The notes under the pieces: model-generated
The model's input: the letters and a program-made list of their open reading frames with translations, nothing else
What the model was told of the DNA's origin: nothing
Databases searched by the model: none
Translations under genes and position numbers: made by a program
From: Isoetes taiwanensis
Lineage: Eukaryota > Streptophyta > Lycopodiopsida > Isoetales > Isoetaceae
Assembly: GCA_021234155.1 (NCBI GenBank)
Contig: JAJEKV010000014.1
Location: forward strand, 10,495,563 to 10,559,562
Direction: 5' to 3'
DNA length: 64,000 bases
Part shown: positions 48,821-61,186 of the stretch, piece by piece
Position numbering within the stretch: position 1 is the stretch's first letter
Layout of the letters: each line of letters opens with the position of its first letter

Positions 48821-48867
48821 TCTTCTTCTTCTTCTTCTTCTTCTTCTTCTTCTTCTTCTTCTTCTTC
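48821..48867. repeat. (TTC)n microsatellite
   Basis: About 15 uninterrupted TTC units, in TCTTCTTCTTC phase. It lies just outside the right transposon. It produces artificial runs of Phe or Arg in translated frames. Confidence 0.95.
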
Positions 48868-48869
48868 TA

Positions 48870-49365
48870 TGATAGGTGGTCTTCGATAGGGTTATCCTCA
48901 AGTAAATCGGGCTATGATAATGCAGCTCCATCATGCAAGTATAGAAGGCGACATCTTGTGTCTCGATATTGCCTTCACATCCTGTAAAACTTCCTTCCTC
49001 TACTCTTCTTAAGCAGATCTTGCAGCAACTTCCAGCTATTTCTGTGGTTGTTGCAATCCCGACCTTCGAAAACAAATCCGGCTATACAAGGCAGCGTATC
49101 GAAGATATTTAAGGGCTTTGGTAGGAAATTTAAATTAATTCTGAGGGCTTTGGTGGGACTCAAATTGATTATGCGGGAATCTAAGTTCGGCATAGTAACA
49201 TAAACTCTACTAGTAACAGATAGAATCTAGTATAACTATTTTCGAATGATTACATACAATAGGCTCCTTATATGGTGGTGCTTGGGGGAGTGCCTATGGG
49301 AGCAAAAGAAAGAAAGACACTACCTAGTCCTAACTATGGATTAAATTAGTTAAGCTAAGGGATAT
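48870..49365. other. Unassigned stretch between transposons
   Basis: A minus-strand frame at 49,193-48,975 (MPNLDSRIINLSPTKALRI ... WKLLQDLLKKSRGR) has somewhat protein-like composition but matches no family I recognise. The rest shows nothing specific. Confidence 0.3.
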
Positions 49366-50952
49366 TGTGACGTTCCTTACCAAATATCGACACCGGTCAG
49401 ATATCTCATGAAAATCCCCCATCCAAATTGCTCGCTACATGGGCTCACCGTCTACCCCACACCCGGTATCCCTAGTGCGGAAGGGGACACGGTTGTCTTT
49501 ATACGCGCCATTCCCCTATGGGCTCCTATAACAGCGGAAGCATAACACGATATCAGCACTAACAACAAAAATACATCTAACTACCTCGAAGGATAGCACA
49601 TTCGTACATCTATAGATACAAAAAAGATGTCAACATGCCATAAAACATGAGAGCTCCTACCCAGGCTCAGACTCGTAAGGAGAGTGGACTGATGGTTGGA
49701 CCACAAGATAGAGCAGACTGAAATATAACAATGGCGGGAGATGGGCTAAATCGGACTCTGGCGTGACTACATCCTGCTGGAGACGTAATCCGATGGTATC
49801 ACCCATTGGGACTACACCGGGTTGCATCTCCCCGGTCCGATGAGGAAGGAAGGGTTGCTTCTCCCCTTCCCGAGGTCTAGTGGTTCCATGGGCAGCTAGA
49901 GGATCGTGGCAACACACGATCCGTACCCGCCTAACCCCCCCCCCAAAATAAGAGCCGGGCCATCACCTACAACTCTTGAGAGGCTGGGGAACACCATTGC
50001 CCGAGGAGGTGTCAGACCCATACCCGACCCACAAGAAGTGATCGGCTATAGGCCTAGCCCGCTATGGGACCTCAAGAGTCAGCTCAGCCACAGGGGACCT
50101 CCCTCCACTTTGCCACTAGTGGTGCTAAGTCACTCCATAGCCTTAAATGAGGCGAAAGTGGGTTCCTATGCACATGGCGCAAGTAATAGGTTCCTATGCA
50201 AGTAAAGGGTCTAAACTAGGAGCATCATCTAGATAATGGCTACTAGGTCTCTACCCCCCTTCCCAATACACAAGAGGTGCAAACATAAGATCAACCAACA
50301 TCGTACATCAACATAACATGATAATAATGAAGATAGCATCTAATCTACCACATGAATCTACCTATTTGTTAGGGTTCCTTGCTTAGGGTTCGAAGCCTAC
50401 ACTAGGGGTTCTAGGGAGGCTCTACTAGCACGATAAAATACTAGCTCATCTGAAATTCTAGGTTCCAGATGATCTACCTATGAAGCTACATTGAATACCT
50501 GCTCCGGACGAACTTTCTCCAACTCCTGGTGTCTCCATGACTTGATGATGAGTCGGATGGTTCCTCCCCCCTCTGATGGATGCACTACCTTGGCGCTATC
50601 GAACTGAGCTACGCCGCAACGAATGGTGATTGAAACGGAGTTCTGAGCAAAGAATATGTCTCAAGGCAGCTGGAGCCGAAAAGTGGCTTAGGGTTAGGGT
50701 TAAGGTACTTATAGGTTAGGGTTCCATGTCATTGCCACGTGGCTCCAATGGGATCTCCCCATGTGGGGATGCCCAATAGGGTAAGGCCATGTGGAAACGG
50801 CCTTAGCCTAAGGTTGCCTAAGTTATGTGAATAACTTAGCCATGCTCCCTTTACCACCTTCAGTGGTGTACAAAGCTATCCAAATAGCCTTGTACAGTGA
50901 CGTGGCTCAAAAATATACGTATTTATGGCATATATTTCCAAGGAACGTCACA
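49366..50952 (-). mobile_element. Gypsy 3' LTR with 13-bp terminal inverted repeats
   Basis: The 1,587-bp segment starts TGTGACGTTCCTT and ends AAGGAACGTCACA, a perfect 13-bp inverted pair with canonical TG...CA ends. On the minus strand it is immediately preceded by the polypurine tract TAAGGGGGGAGAA (complement of 50,953-50,965), which identifies it as the 3' LTR of an element on the minus strand. It includes a short TTAGGG-rich patch at 50,688-50,725. No matching 5' LTR lies in the window and no target duplication can be tested. Confidence 0.85.
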
Positions 50953-50965
50953 TTCTCCCCCCTTA

Positions 50966-51925
50966 GGATAATCCGCATTACGCCAAGATAACAAGCCTGC
51001 AACAACCCTGCAAGGCACACAACATACATGTAAATATACATATAAAACTTAACTTCGTTGAACGATCACTTGCTCATAGCCTTCACGAGTATTACTTATC
51101 AAAGTATATCCATAACATTATCACGACAGTTATTAGGAGTTCATAGTCAAGTCTAAAATCTATGACTCCTATCTTCTTGTAATGTGCTCCCTCCTTCATG
51201 CTCCCCTTCACTGATCTGCACAAGTAGCATATTACATTAGTTTAGTTAATAAGTTTGTGGTTTTAGGGAACCACCCTCCTAACTACTTCCTTGAGTCGAA
51301 CTACTAGCTCCAGGTTACCCTTACTATCTTGCACACGATCATGGCCCATCAAATTTGAGCTTAAGAATCGTTTAAGATGATCCTATCATCGTCCCTGATT
51401 GGGTGCACCTTGTACAAGATCCCCTTGATCGTGTACACCCGTAGTGCCTCATGCCCCTGGGGGTTTAAGCTATGGAACGTCCCAACGATCCCATCATCGC
51501 GCATGCTCACGCATATCTTATTACAACTCCCCTATAGTCATGTTGTATGTGCCGTGCATCGTGGCATAGAGATCATCCGAGTGATGGTATCATCATCGCC
51601 CATGATCCCGTGCCTACTCATGCATGACGCCTTCAGTCATGCACACCCGCAGTCAATCGTGGCCCCTGAAGGTTTTAAGCTAGGGAACCCCTGTTGATCC
51701 CATTATCGCCCACCATGCAGCGCTCCTCACACATGACCCTCCCGATCGTGCACACTCTTGGTGCATGCTGGCCTATAGAACGCCCCTGGAGGTTATCTCA
51801 TCATCACCTACAATCTCATCATCACCTACACTCCAAGATCTTTGTGTATGCATCCTACTAACTTAGAATGCATGCGCCTTCCTGCACTTACACTAAAGCA
51901 TAACAAAACTTAGCTAAAGCACCTG
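50966..51925. other. 3' noncoding region of the minus-strand gypsy, with degenerate repeats
   Basis: Between the LTR polypurine tract and the coding remnant, phrases such as GATCCCATCATCGC, GATCCCATTATCGCCCA and CATCATCACCTACA recur at about 100-bp spacing from 51,370 to 51,840. No open frame is convincing. It probably evolved from tandem duplication within the element's 3' untranslated region. Confidence 0.45.
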
Positions 51926-52245
51926 TCGACCAATTCGGAGATGACTTGGCCGTCGAATTGCTTCATGCATTCTAGGTATTGCTTCTCTAGGTCTTGCTTC
52001 AATACCCATATTGCATCTTCCACGGGCAAGTGCTTCCACTTGATCAGCTAGCACCTTCTTGTCTTCTTAAATGCCTTATCGAGAATAAGCTCAGGAATTA
52101 TCTCGATTTGCTCCTCCATCATCTCCAACAAGGTTGGAGTCTCCAAGACCTCCTCCGGGTTTAGAGTGTACCTCTTCAATAGGCTTATGTGGAAGACTTT
52201 ATGGACTTTAAGATGGGCCGACAAATCGAGCTTGTAGGCTTGCTC
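51926..52245 (-). pseudogene. Chromovirus-type gypsy integrase C-terminus/chromodomain-like remnant
   Basis: The minus strand reads AYKLDLSAHLKVHKVFHISL and LKRY, then ILDKAFKKTRR, a stop, LIKWKHLPVEDAIWV and LEKQYLECMKQF. This matches the pol C-terminus of chromoviruses (AYxLxLP..xxIHPVFHVSLL) followed by a chromodomain-like VKWxGxxxxxATWE block. It is the 3' coding end of the element whose 3' LTR is at 49,366-50,952. Coding sequence upstream (beyond 52,245) is not gypsy-like, so the element is truncated there. Confidence 0.8.
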
Positions 52246-52715
52246 ACTTTCATGAACCTACACGAGAACAAGGAAAATATGTGGAAAATATGCAAGAAAT
52301 ACGGAAGAAATACGCCAAGATCGGCAAAGAATCTGATATATGAACAGGAATCAAGAGTACAATGGCCCGAAGGCAAGCAAGAACACGCGACATATGCCTA
52401 GAAGGCTCAAGACTGGCGTTGAACCGGAATGGTTCGACATGAAGGAGGTGCCTCCTTATATATCTAGGCCATTAGTGGAAGAAACTGCATTCAATTGCAT
52501 GCCTTGTCCATACACATGCCTAAACTATCTCCATTCTGGATATATGCTGCAATCATGGCAGTGCAAGAAATTAGAATGCCTTTCTTGCATCCTCTAGACT
52601 ACCACACTTGCCACACATATTTATCAGAGAGTTTTCACAAAGAGATTTATGTTGAATCCACAAGCAACACAATATGCATGTACCATCTTCCCTTCTGCTA
52701 AAACTACCTGGCAAT
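52246..52715. other. Unassigned stretch
   Basis: There are short plus-strand frames (MNLHENKENMWKICKKYG and others) without family features. Nothing recognisable was found. Confidence 0.3.
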
Positions 52716-52719
52716 ATGT

Positions 52720-53150
52720 GCACTAATAATGGTCACCAAAAGTGACGTCATCAGGATGCGCATGATTCCATTGCCAACCGAACTTTTCTCCATGGGGATA
52801 GATGTGGCGATTCTTAATGTGGACCATGAAGGACATAAGCTCCTATCATAGAATTCCAACCCCGCTGAGGCATTTTATCAAGGATCCTATGGGCATTATT
52901 GACATACCCACATTTGCCATACGTATCAATCAGGGCATTGCCAACAACAAGATCACATTCATAACCTTATAATGAGGGCATGGATCAGCATAACTTACAA
53001 AAATGTTGTTGAATTGGTGCATGCGCTTAGGATAGCTATGCAGGCAACCTTGTCCACCTCTATACCGTTCACAAATACAAATGCCATTTGTCTATACAAA
53101 GAACATGTAGTCCCCATGTTCATGAAGAAACGCTAATTACTTTGAGCTTA
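52720..53150 (-). pseudogene. PPR protein remnant, unrelated to the duplicated one
   Basis: The minus strand encodes CDLVVGNALIDTYGKCGYVNN, then AHRILDKMPQRGWNSMIGAY in the same general frame, and upstream KVACIAILSACTNS. These are typical PLS-class pentatricopeptide blocks (VGNALIDMYxKCG, AxxxFDxMP, xWNxMIxAY). Stops and frame changes interrupt it. It is a third PPR remnant in the window and differs in sequence from those at 8,225 and 24,405. Confidence 0.75.
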
Positions 53151-53214
53151 TACCACTTGCTAGGGTGAGAAGCTAGGCGTTGGAAAATTTGACGTTGGAA
53201 AATTTGATATTGAT

Positions 53215-53825
53215 ATTTGTTCATAGAGCAGAGTGAGATGCAATCTGAGATGTGATGTGTTTGAAATTAATTAACTTTCTTCAAACACCACATTTACCTT
53301 TATAATTTACCTTGTTTGCAAAATGGAATGCAAATTGAGCAAGATTTTAATGCCAAGGGTCGTATTTTTATTCATAGGAACATCATACAGTCAATCAAAG
53401 GATTCACATGATCTGATGTCTTGGGCATAGGATCAAAAAGTCTTCACAATAGAAAATAAGTAGTTTCCCTCAAGTAATCCATGTATTTAAGAAGCAAAGA
53501 AGGTAGATTCAAGCTACTGTCAGTTAAACCGGTCTCTAAGAGAGATGTCTTGATCACTTCTTGCGCCCAAAGCCCTCGAAAATTCTTTGCAAACAATTTC
53601 CCATTCTTAATCCCCTGTTTTCAGCCTGTTCTTGGCAAATCCGGCCTAGATCCTTGTCTTTTTGCTTAGTTTAAGGGTTCTTGGCTTAGAATAGGTAAAT
53701 CTGGGAGCATTTGGCTATGATTAGATGGTTGAATCGTTCAAAAAATCCGGATCTTGGCATGAAAGTTTTTAGGGTTCTTGAGACTTTTGGTCGAAATATG
53801 CCACATGCATTTTTTATGCTTGATC
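53215..53825 (+). repeat. Left arm of an inverted repeat pair (possible LTR)
   Basis: The arm starting TTGATATTTGTTCATAGAGC and ending near GCCACATGCATTTTTT is repeated in inverse orientation at 57,938-58,548 with roughly 90 percent identity by eye. It is directly followed by gypsy RT-derived sequence. Its position beside pol in both orientations suggests an LTR of this family, but TG...CA ends were not found. The 62-codon frame at 53,481-53,669 is shared with the other arm, though it is probably not a gene. Confidence 0.7.
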
Positions 53826-53849
53826 CCCCAAAACACTCAGGCAAGTTAA

Positions 53850-55770
53850 AAGCTTTCTAGGTATGACTAGCTTTTTAAGGATGTATGTTCCTCACTTTTC
53901 ACACACTATTAGTCCCATTTCCAATCTCACCAAGGTAGGAAGTTTTCAAAAAATGAGAGCAAACATATATTGGTGAATTGGAATGAAACTTGCCAAGAAT
54001 CCTTTGACAAGATTATGGATGCTATATGTCATTCTATCTTGCTAAAACCTCCAGACTTTGAGAAACCTTTCAAAGCTTACATTAGTGTCACAAAGAAGGC
54101 CATAGGTTTGGCATTGCTTCAAGAAGACAGAATTATTTCCTTTGCAAGGAAAATGTGGTCTGATACTGAACTTAGATATCCCAGACTTGAAAAGAGTGCA
54201 GCTACCTTGATGTTCTTGATAGATAGGCAAAGTCATCTCTTGCAAAATAGTTACACTTAAGTCTTCATGAAGCAGAACCCCACGTCTCTTCTCTTTGCAA
54301 AGAAATAGCCTAAGGCTAAGCTATGTAGATGGGCTTGCAAAATTCAGACTATAATATCAGTGTGAAAGTAGTCAATTTAGTTGATAATCCGAGTTCTTAC
54401 CTTCCCTATGCCTTGTTTGAGCATGAAGATCAAGAAGGTTTGGATGAAAATGGTGGTGCTATGTCTATTAACCTTGTTGCTTTGCATGAAAAAGCTTTGG
54501 ATTGGCAGTTTGACATTAGGAACTATTTGGAGAATAATGAAGTGCCCAAGGATATGACCAACATTCAAGAAAGAAGATTCAAGGATAAATGCAAGAAGTT
54601 TAAGCTAATAGGAGAAGTTTTATGCAAAATTGACAAAGAAGGGATGCTGCTGAGATGTGTGGATTCAGAGGAAGCCAAGATGATCATTGAAGCATGCCAT
54701 GGAGGCATCTATGGAGGCCATTTTGCTGTTGACACAACAGCTAAGAAGATATTGAGATCAGGGTATTTCTGGCCTACTCTCTTTAAAGATTGCTATAATG
54801 TTATAAAATGTTGTCACAAGTGTCAAATTTTTGGCAAAAGAGTTTTGCGTACCGACTCCTCCTCTTGCCATAACCTCTTTAGGTCCATTTCAAGTATGGG
54901 GCCTTGATTTTATAGGTCCTATAGACCCCCCTTCATCAGCTCAACATCAATTCATCCTTGTGGCCACAGATTATTTCACAAAATGGGCTGAAGCAGTTCC
55001 ATTTAGAGAGGCTAGTGCTTCTACTACTGCAAAGTTTCTCCATGAAAACATTTGTGCTAGATTTGGAATTCCTTTCAAGATCATATCTGATAGGGGAATT
55101 CACTTTATAAACCAAGCCATTGCCTCATTACTAACTACTCTCAAAGTCAAGCATACCAAGAGTTTAGCCTACTATACTCAAGGCAATGGTCAAGCTGAGT
55201 CAATAAACAAAGTTTCGAAGTCAATTCTTGAAAAGACTATTAGTACTTCTAAAAGGGATTGACATATGAAGTTGCATGATGCTTTATGGACATACATGAC
55301 TACCATTAAGGCATCTACAAAGCATACACCCTTTAGACTAGTATAAGGCATTGAGTCCATTGTCCCTGTTGAGCTTGAATTACTCTCCCTCAGATTGGCT
55401 TATCAAACGAATTTGGAAATGGTGGATGCAATAAAAGAAAGGTGTGTTAGATTGATGCAGCTGGAAGAACACAGGTTTGAGGCTAAGAATGCAATTCTTA
55501 TCAAAAAAGCCAAGGACATAGCAGCATTCAAAGCTGCTCACAAGCTTCAAGGTACTCTCAAAACAAGAAAATTAGTGCTCAAATGGAACAAAGCAAGGGA
55601 AGATGTAGCAGCCAAATTTGAAAATCTATGGGAAGGCCCTTTTGAAGTTATTGGAACAGCAGAAAAATATTCTTACTAGTTGAAGTCTGTTCTTGATGGA
55701 AGGGAATTGCCAAATCCCATTAATATCCTGCATTTGAAGAGGTATTGGCAGCAGCATGTTGTCTTAAGTT
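53850..55770 (+). pseudogene. Ty3/gypsy pol remnant: RT end, RNase H, integrase
   Basis: It starts inside RT (KAFLGMTSFLRMYVPHFSHT). RNase H follows at 53,970-54,300 (WNETCQESFDKIMDAIC, FKAYISVTKKAIGLALLQ, FARKMWSDTELRYPRLEK). At 54,329-54,907 a 192-codon frame covers the linker and the zinc-binding domain (EACHGGIYGGHFAVDTTAKK, CCHKCQIFGK). At 54,831-55,262 the integrase core has all three acidic residues (VWGLDFIGP, KIISDRG, GNGQAES). The C-terminal region at 55,395-55,770 ends NPINILHLKRYWQQHV. Few stops interrupt it, so decay is recent, but gag, protease and most of RT are absent. Confidence 0.88.
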
Positions 55771-57930
55771 TATTTGGTTAAAATTAGGTAGTTTTTTGGT
55801 AGATAGTTTAGTTTAGCTTGCTTTTGAGTTGATCATATTTGCAAAATCTAAGAAACAGAAAAAGAAATGACAAAAAATAAGTTTAAAATTGGTTCAAGAA
55901 TTAGTTTGAGGTGTTTGTACAATTAGACAAAAGTAATGTTAAGTTCAGTTCCATTCATGCTTAAGTGATCTACTATTGAGACTAATGCAAAATAGTGAGA
56001 TACATGTAGGTTCCAGCTCATACAAGGCCAACATTCTGAGTTATTGTTACTAAAGTGATTGATTTTCATGCAGGAGCATCTGAAAGATCTATTCATACAC
56101 TTCATTCTCATAAACACTTCTTATCTTCTTCCACATATCTCCACACATGATGTTGCTGCCATCCCTACCAGCTCTTTGTACTAACAAACATTTTTTCATA
56201 TGCAGGATCGCCCTCTCACACATCCATTACATAATAATCTGCTCAAAAGTTGCCCTTGATCCTAGTAGTAATGATTGTACTAGCCCATTGTATGGGTCCC
56301 ATGACCTATTGGTCTCCGTGGACGTTAAAAAAACTATTCTATTCATATAAACCTCTTCTATTCCATCATTCCCTATGATATTCATCAAGCTGCCATCACA
56401 TCTCCATATGGCAGCTCTATTTTTGCTAACCACATACTCACTTGTCATGCAGGTTCATCAGTTTCATTCTTTCACATTCATCTGCACTTCATTTGTCTTG
56501 CCTACCACCACGCTTTGCTCTCATCTTCTGCAAAAACATAGGTTGCCAATCATACCTCCACATTGGCAACCATCAAGAACCTTAGACAATTCATGTGCAC
56601 ATCCAGAGGATGGGGGACCAGCCTATCCTTTTTTGTTTGGCATGATGCTGCCACATTTTGGCAACATAGAAGAGCTATACACACAACCTACACATCTTTG
56701 ATTAACTATTGTCTAAAACATGTGTGCAAGTACTATCCTTGAAGACTACAAAGTAGACACATTGTTGAAGAACCAAGGGAAGGACATTTATTGGAGATCA
56801 TGCAAGCATGGCAAGGAGGAGAAGATTCAAGCAAGGCATAGTAGAGTTTGAAGATTGGAAGACCCCTCAAGAATGAAGTTTGGAAGACCCCTCAAAGATT
56901 CCTTGGTATGTAACTAATTTGAGATCATTTTGGCAATTCCACAAGATTCATTACATGAGCTCGCCACTTGAATCCCACCCATGAACACCATATTTGCCTC
57001 CTAATCCATATTCTCTTGTCTCACCTTCATTTCCCCTAGCCAAAGTTGGCAAATAGCCTTTTCTCTAGTCAAAACACACCATTCACATACCATTCACACA
57101 CCACACACTCACCATATCTTCGTCATCTTCAAAAAGCAAAAAATTCCATTCAATTTGGCTTTTCCTATGATCTAAGATAAAGTGCACAATTTCTCCAAAC
57201 AAGCATGAAGAAGTCAAATGACCAAGATGTTGCATAAGAGATCCAAGGTTATGTGCACTAGTGCCAAATTATCTACATCATCATCAAAAGATGCCATTCA
57301 TCATCCACATCATCACCCAAGCATGCCATGTCATCATACACATGTCACCTACCATAAAATTTCTTTTTCAAAACATTTGACCTAAGAAAAGTCATTTTGA
57401 TACCTAAGGTGACATGTCATCTTCCATTGTGCCACATCATCACTAAATGCTTCCATATCATCCTATACATGTCATTCACACCATTTCCACCTCGTAAAAA
57501 ATTTTGACTAGAAAAAAGACATTTTGCCACCTTGCTTGACACATCATCACCCCATTGCCATGTCATCATCCATTTGCCAAATCACCCTACCAACTTGCCA
57601 CATCATCAAATTTGACCTCCATTTTGAGCCAAAAAGTCAAATGCTCTTTTTTGCAAAAAGATTCTCCCATCTTGTAGAGCATCGAAAAAGATTCTTTGTG
57701 AAAAAAAAAAGAATTTTTGTAAAAGACCATGCTTTGACCTTCATTTTTGAGTTCTTGGGATTTGTGCCAAGCTTTTAAAAAAAAATCCTATCTACCCCCG
57801 GCCTAGTCACTCATCCCATCCAGTCCCCCAACCCGGTGCCTCCGGGCATGCGAGCTGGCAACGGCTCAGACATCACGTGGAGACATGACGTAATTCTTAT
57901 TAGCCACATTGGATAACCCATTTATACCTG
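55771..57930. other. 3' noncoding region of gypsy with CATCAT-rich degenerate repeats
   Basis: No gene is supported. Part of 55,790-55,920 matches 63,790-63,910, downstream of another gypsy integrase, so it is element-derived 3' untranslated sequence. From 57,240 to 57,620 variants of TGCCATGTCATCATACACATG recur about every 120-130 bp, a decayed tandem array. Confidence 0.5.
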
Positions 57931-57937
57931 AGCTGCC

Positions 57938-58548
57938 AGCATGAAAAAACGCATGCGGGATATTTCGACCAAAAGTCTCAAGAATCCTAAAAACTTTCAT
58001 GCCAAGATCCGGATTTTCTAAACGATTCAACCGTCTAATCATAGCCAAATGCTCCCGTATTTACCTATTCTAAGCCAAGAACCCTTAAACTAAGCAAAAA
58101 GACAAGGATCTAAGCCGGATTTGCCAAGAACAGGCCGGAAACAGGGGATTAAGAAGGGGAAATTGTTTACAGAGAATTTTCGAGGGCTTTGGGCGCAAGA
58201 AGTGATCGAGACATCTCTCTTAGAGACCGGTTTGACTGACAGTAGCTTGAATCTGCCTTTCTTGCTTCTTAAATCCATGGATTACTTGAGGCAAACTGCT
58301 TATTTTCTATTGTGAAGACTTTTTTTATCCTGTGCCCAAAACATCAGAGCTTGGAAAATCTTTGATTGACTGTATGATGTTCCTATGAATGAAAATCTGA
58401 CCCTTGGCATTAAAATCTTGCTCAACTTACATTCCATTTTGCAAACGAGGTGAATTATAAAGGCAAATGTGGTATTTGAAGAAAGTTAATTGATTTCAAG
58501 CACATCACATCTTAGGTTGCATCTCACTCTGCTCTATGAACAAATATC
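57938..58548 (-). repeat. Right arm of the inverted repeat pair
   Basis: Inverse complement of 53,215-53,825, with substitutions and small indels. The arms are separated by 4.1 kb that include the plus-strand gypsy pol remnant. On the minus strand this arm lies downstream of the RNase H of the gypsy remnant at 60,020-61,186. Confidence 0.7.
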
Positions 58549-60015
58549 AATACAAAAATTAAGTTAGACTGCCCCTAGTATCAAGTCAGGTGTTGCATTC
58601 TGTAAACTCTAGCCTTTCATTTTGAGTAACATTTTAAATATGGAAATATCAAAACAAGTAGGAAGCATTGAATCTCATAAAAGACCTCAAAAAGCATTTT
58701 GCAATAGCCTGTCATTCAAATTTTACAAATTATTGCATTCTAGTCAAAACATCTTCCGCTTGATCATTGGTGCATTAATTCTTGCCAAACAAATTATTCT
58801 GCTTTGCTTGCAGACATTTGAAAGATGTTAGGAAGTGTCAAAAGTTAAAAAAGGTCAATATAACTCGATCTATAAAAAACTTGCTTGTCGTTTTGGCTTG
58901 TGACAGTTTTTTTGCAAAGAAAGTGAATTTCAAGCCATATTAACATATATCTTTGCAAAAGAAATTGTTGATCCTTGTGTGCAGACCTGTCAGAGATAGA
59001 ATCAAGTATCAAAGCTCAAAAACGACTCATACTTTTTGATCTACAAAAATTTGCTCACTGCCTGGGATATTGACCAAGTTTTGACTTGGTCAGAACTGCA
59101 AATTTGAGTGACTTTTGCTGATCTATTGGCATCTGACTTTTGGCCCCAGATTCTTTGAGTCTTCAAGCAGCCTTTAGAGTTGAAATCATGTCAAAATCTC
59201 AATCTGCTTGCAAATGACATCATTTTTGATGAGGCATCCTTTTTTCTATTTCGGGAAAGTATAACTAATCCATTGTTTGAGCTTTCCTTTTGCAATTTTC
59301 TTACACATAGTGGTTGTCTGAAGCAACCTGGAGGTTTTAAGCCATTGAGGTTGAAGGTTTGCCGGAATACCTTGACATTTTAGAGGTTCTACCGAGATGT
59401 GGGGTTTCCTACTCCCCACAATCATTCAATTTTTGTGTGGCATATTCTTGAGCAAGGTTTTGAGAAAGGTAAGGAATATGAAAAGAAGATATGTGAGCAA
59501 GAAAGAAAGGAAAAAAAAGAGCCAAAATATGAAAATAATAAAGCGAACAATAGAAGCATAGGAAATAAAAAAAAGGGCCAATATGAAAAGTGAAGAAACA
59601 TGGAAGATGGAGAAGCCATAAAAAATATAGGTAAAAGAATGGAAATATTGGGCACCCATTTTTATTCAAAAGTGAGAAATGCAGGAAACTCCTCAAGGGA
59701 GTGTTACCCAGATCATCACCATGGGGGAAGAGGCTCTCACCACCCTTCCCTGGGCCTGCCACTACCCAGTCTCCATGGGACTTCCATGAGCCAAAGAGGA
59801 GGAGAACAAGTCCCCTCAAGATATTTATAATTTTTTTCACAAATCTCGGCCATCCACTTGGCATGATCTTGGCCCTTCTTTTTGACACCTCATCAATCTC
59901 CTCAATTTTGTCTTCTTTAACAATAAGCACAATTTGATGAAGGTTGTTAGATTGTAACAACAAACACAAATGCATCTAGGCCCTTGATCTTCTCTCTCCC
60001 TTTAGACCTTTAGAG
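58549..60015. other. Unassigned, probably element-derived stretch
   Basis: The minus-strand frame 59,975-59,409 is open for 188 codons (with RRAKIMPSGWPRFVKKI and LLLFGSWKSHGDWVVAG near its start), but its second half is a run of Phe, Leu and Tyr from A-rich DNA. No domain is recognised. The region lies between gypsy pol and the repeat arm and is probably 3' untranslated or LTR sequence. Confidence 0.35.
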
Positions 60016-60019
60016 TGCA

Positions 60020-61186
60020 ATTCTTCTATGTTGATTGGGATTTGCCAAAAATCCGGTCAACACATGCCCATCTACATATCTTAGCTTTGGGCTGATCCTT
60101 GGCAAAGAGTAAGGACATGGAGTCTTGCTTCATGAAAACTTGGGTGTGACTCTTTTGGAGGAGGTGTCCTTGTTTATCTATCAAATACATGAGAGTTGTT
60201 GCAGTCTTTTCAAGTCTGGAATACCTAAGCTTTGTATCAGACGAGATTTTGCTTGCAAATAAGACAATCTTATCTTTTTGAAGTAATGCCAAACCAATGG
60301 CTCTCTTGGTGACACTTATATATGCTTAAAAGGGCTTCTAAGGATCAGGAGATTTGAGTAAAGTGGAGTGACATATGGCCTCTATATTTCTCTCAAATGC
60401 ATCTTGACAAATTTTAGTCCAGTCAACTGGAATGCATTTGCTTTCTTTTTTTGTAAACTTTCCTACCTTAGTGAGGCTTGAGATAGGACTGATAGTGTTT
60501 GAAAAATGAGGCACATACATTCTTAGAAAGATTATCTAAGAAAAATTTCACCTGTTTGAGAGTCTTTGGTGGAGTAAGTCTCTTCAAAAAACCTTACTTT
60601 TGGCCACTTGAATGCCCCTTGTTAAAACCTCATGACCTAGCAAATCTCCAATTGAGTATAAGAATATGCACTTTTTATGATTCAAGCTCACACCTCCTTT
60701 TCTACACATTGCACAGTTTGGTAAGATAAACAAGGTGATCTTTAGTAGAACTGCCTCAACTTAAATCATCCAAGAATACTCGAAATAGAGAAGATGGCAT
60801 ATCCTTAAATATTGTGTCCATTGCCCTTTGGAATTGGCTGGGGCATTCATGAGACTAAATGGCATCTTTTTCATGGCAAAAGTTCTTCAATGTGTGATGA
60901 AGGCTGCTTTTGGTTGATCTTCCTCCCTGATGCTTATTTGGTTGAAACCTAAAAAACCATTTAAGAAGGAGTATATCTCCTTACCTGCAACAACATGCAA
61001 GACTTATTCCAAGAAAGGCAAAGGGTACCAATCTTTGATAGTAGCCTTGTTTAGGTCTCTATAATCAATGCATATCCTTAATAGTTTTATTCTTTTTCTC
61101 AATAGGCACAATACAAGACAACCATTCAGGGTTCATTATTTCTGACATTAAGCTAGTATCTTTCATCTTGTACAACTCAATAACAT
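60020..61186 (-). pseudogene. Ty3/gypsy RT and RNase H remnant (minus strand)
   Basis: Reading the minus strand from 61,186: ELYKMKDTSLMSEIMNPEWL, SCIVPIEKKN, then YRDLNKATIKDWYPLPF and MKKMPFSLMNAPANFQRAMD, with FRVFLDDL as the catalytic YxDD-type motif. MYVPHFSNTISPISSLTKVG and the RNase H pieces DWTKICQDAFERNIEAIC and MALLQKDKIVLFASKISSD follow. It is the same family as the plus-strand remnant at 53,850. Stops and frame changes occur throughout. The integrase that should follow is missing. Confidence 0.82.

Noticed and set aside
48725-49075. 116-codon frame with a run of Arg
   Set aside because: The run is a translation of the (TTC)n microsatellite, and the flanks match no family.
53481-53669. 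Conserved 62-codon protein shared with 58,090-58,278
   Set aside because: It is simply the translation of the inverted repeat arms; there is no independent evidence of coding.
59409-59975. 188-codon minus-strand frame
   Set aside because: The second half is low-complexity Phe/Leu/Tyr from A-rich DNA and no domain is seen; probably untranslated element sequence.
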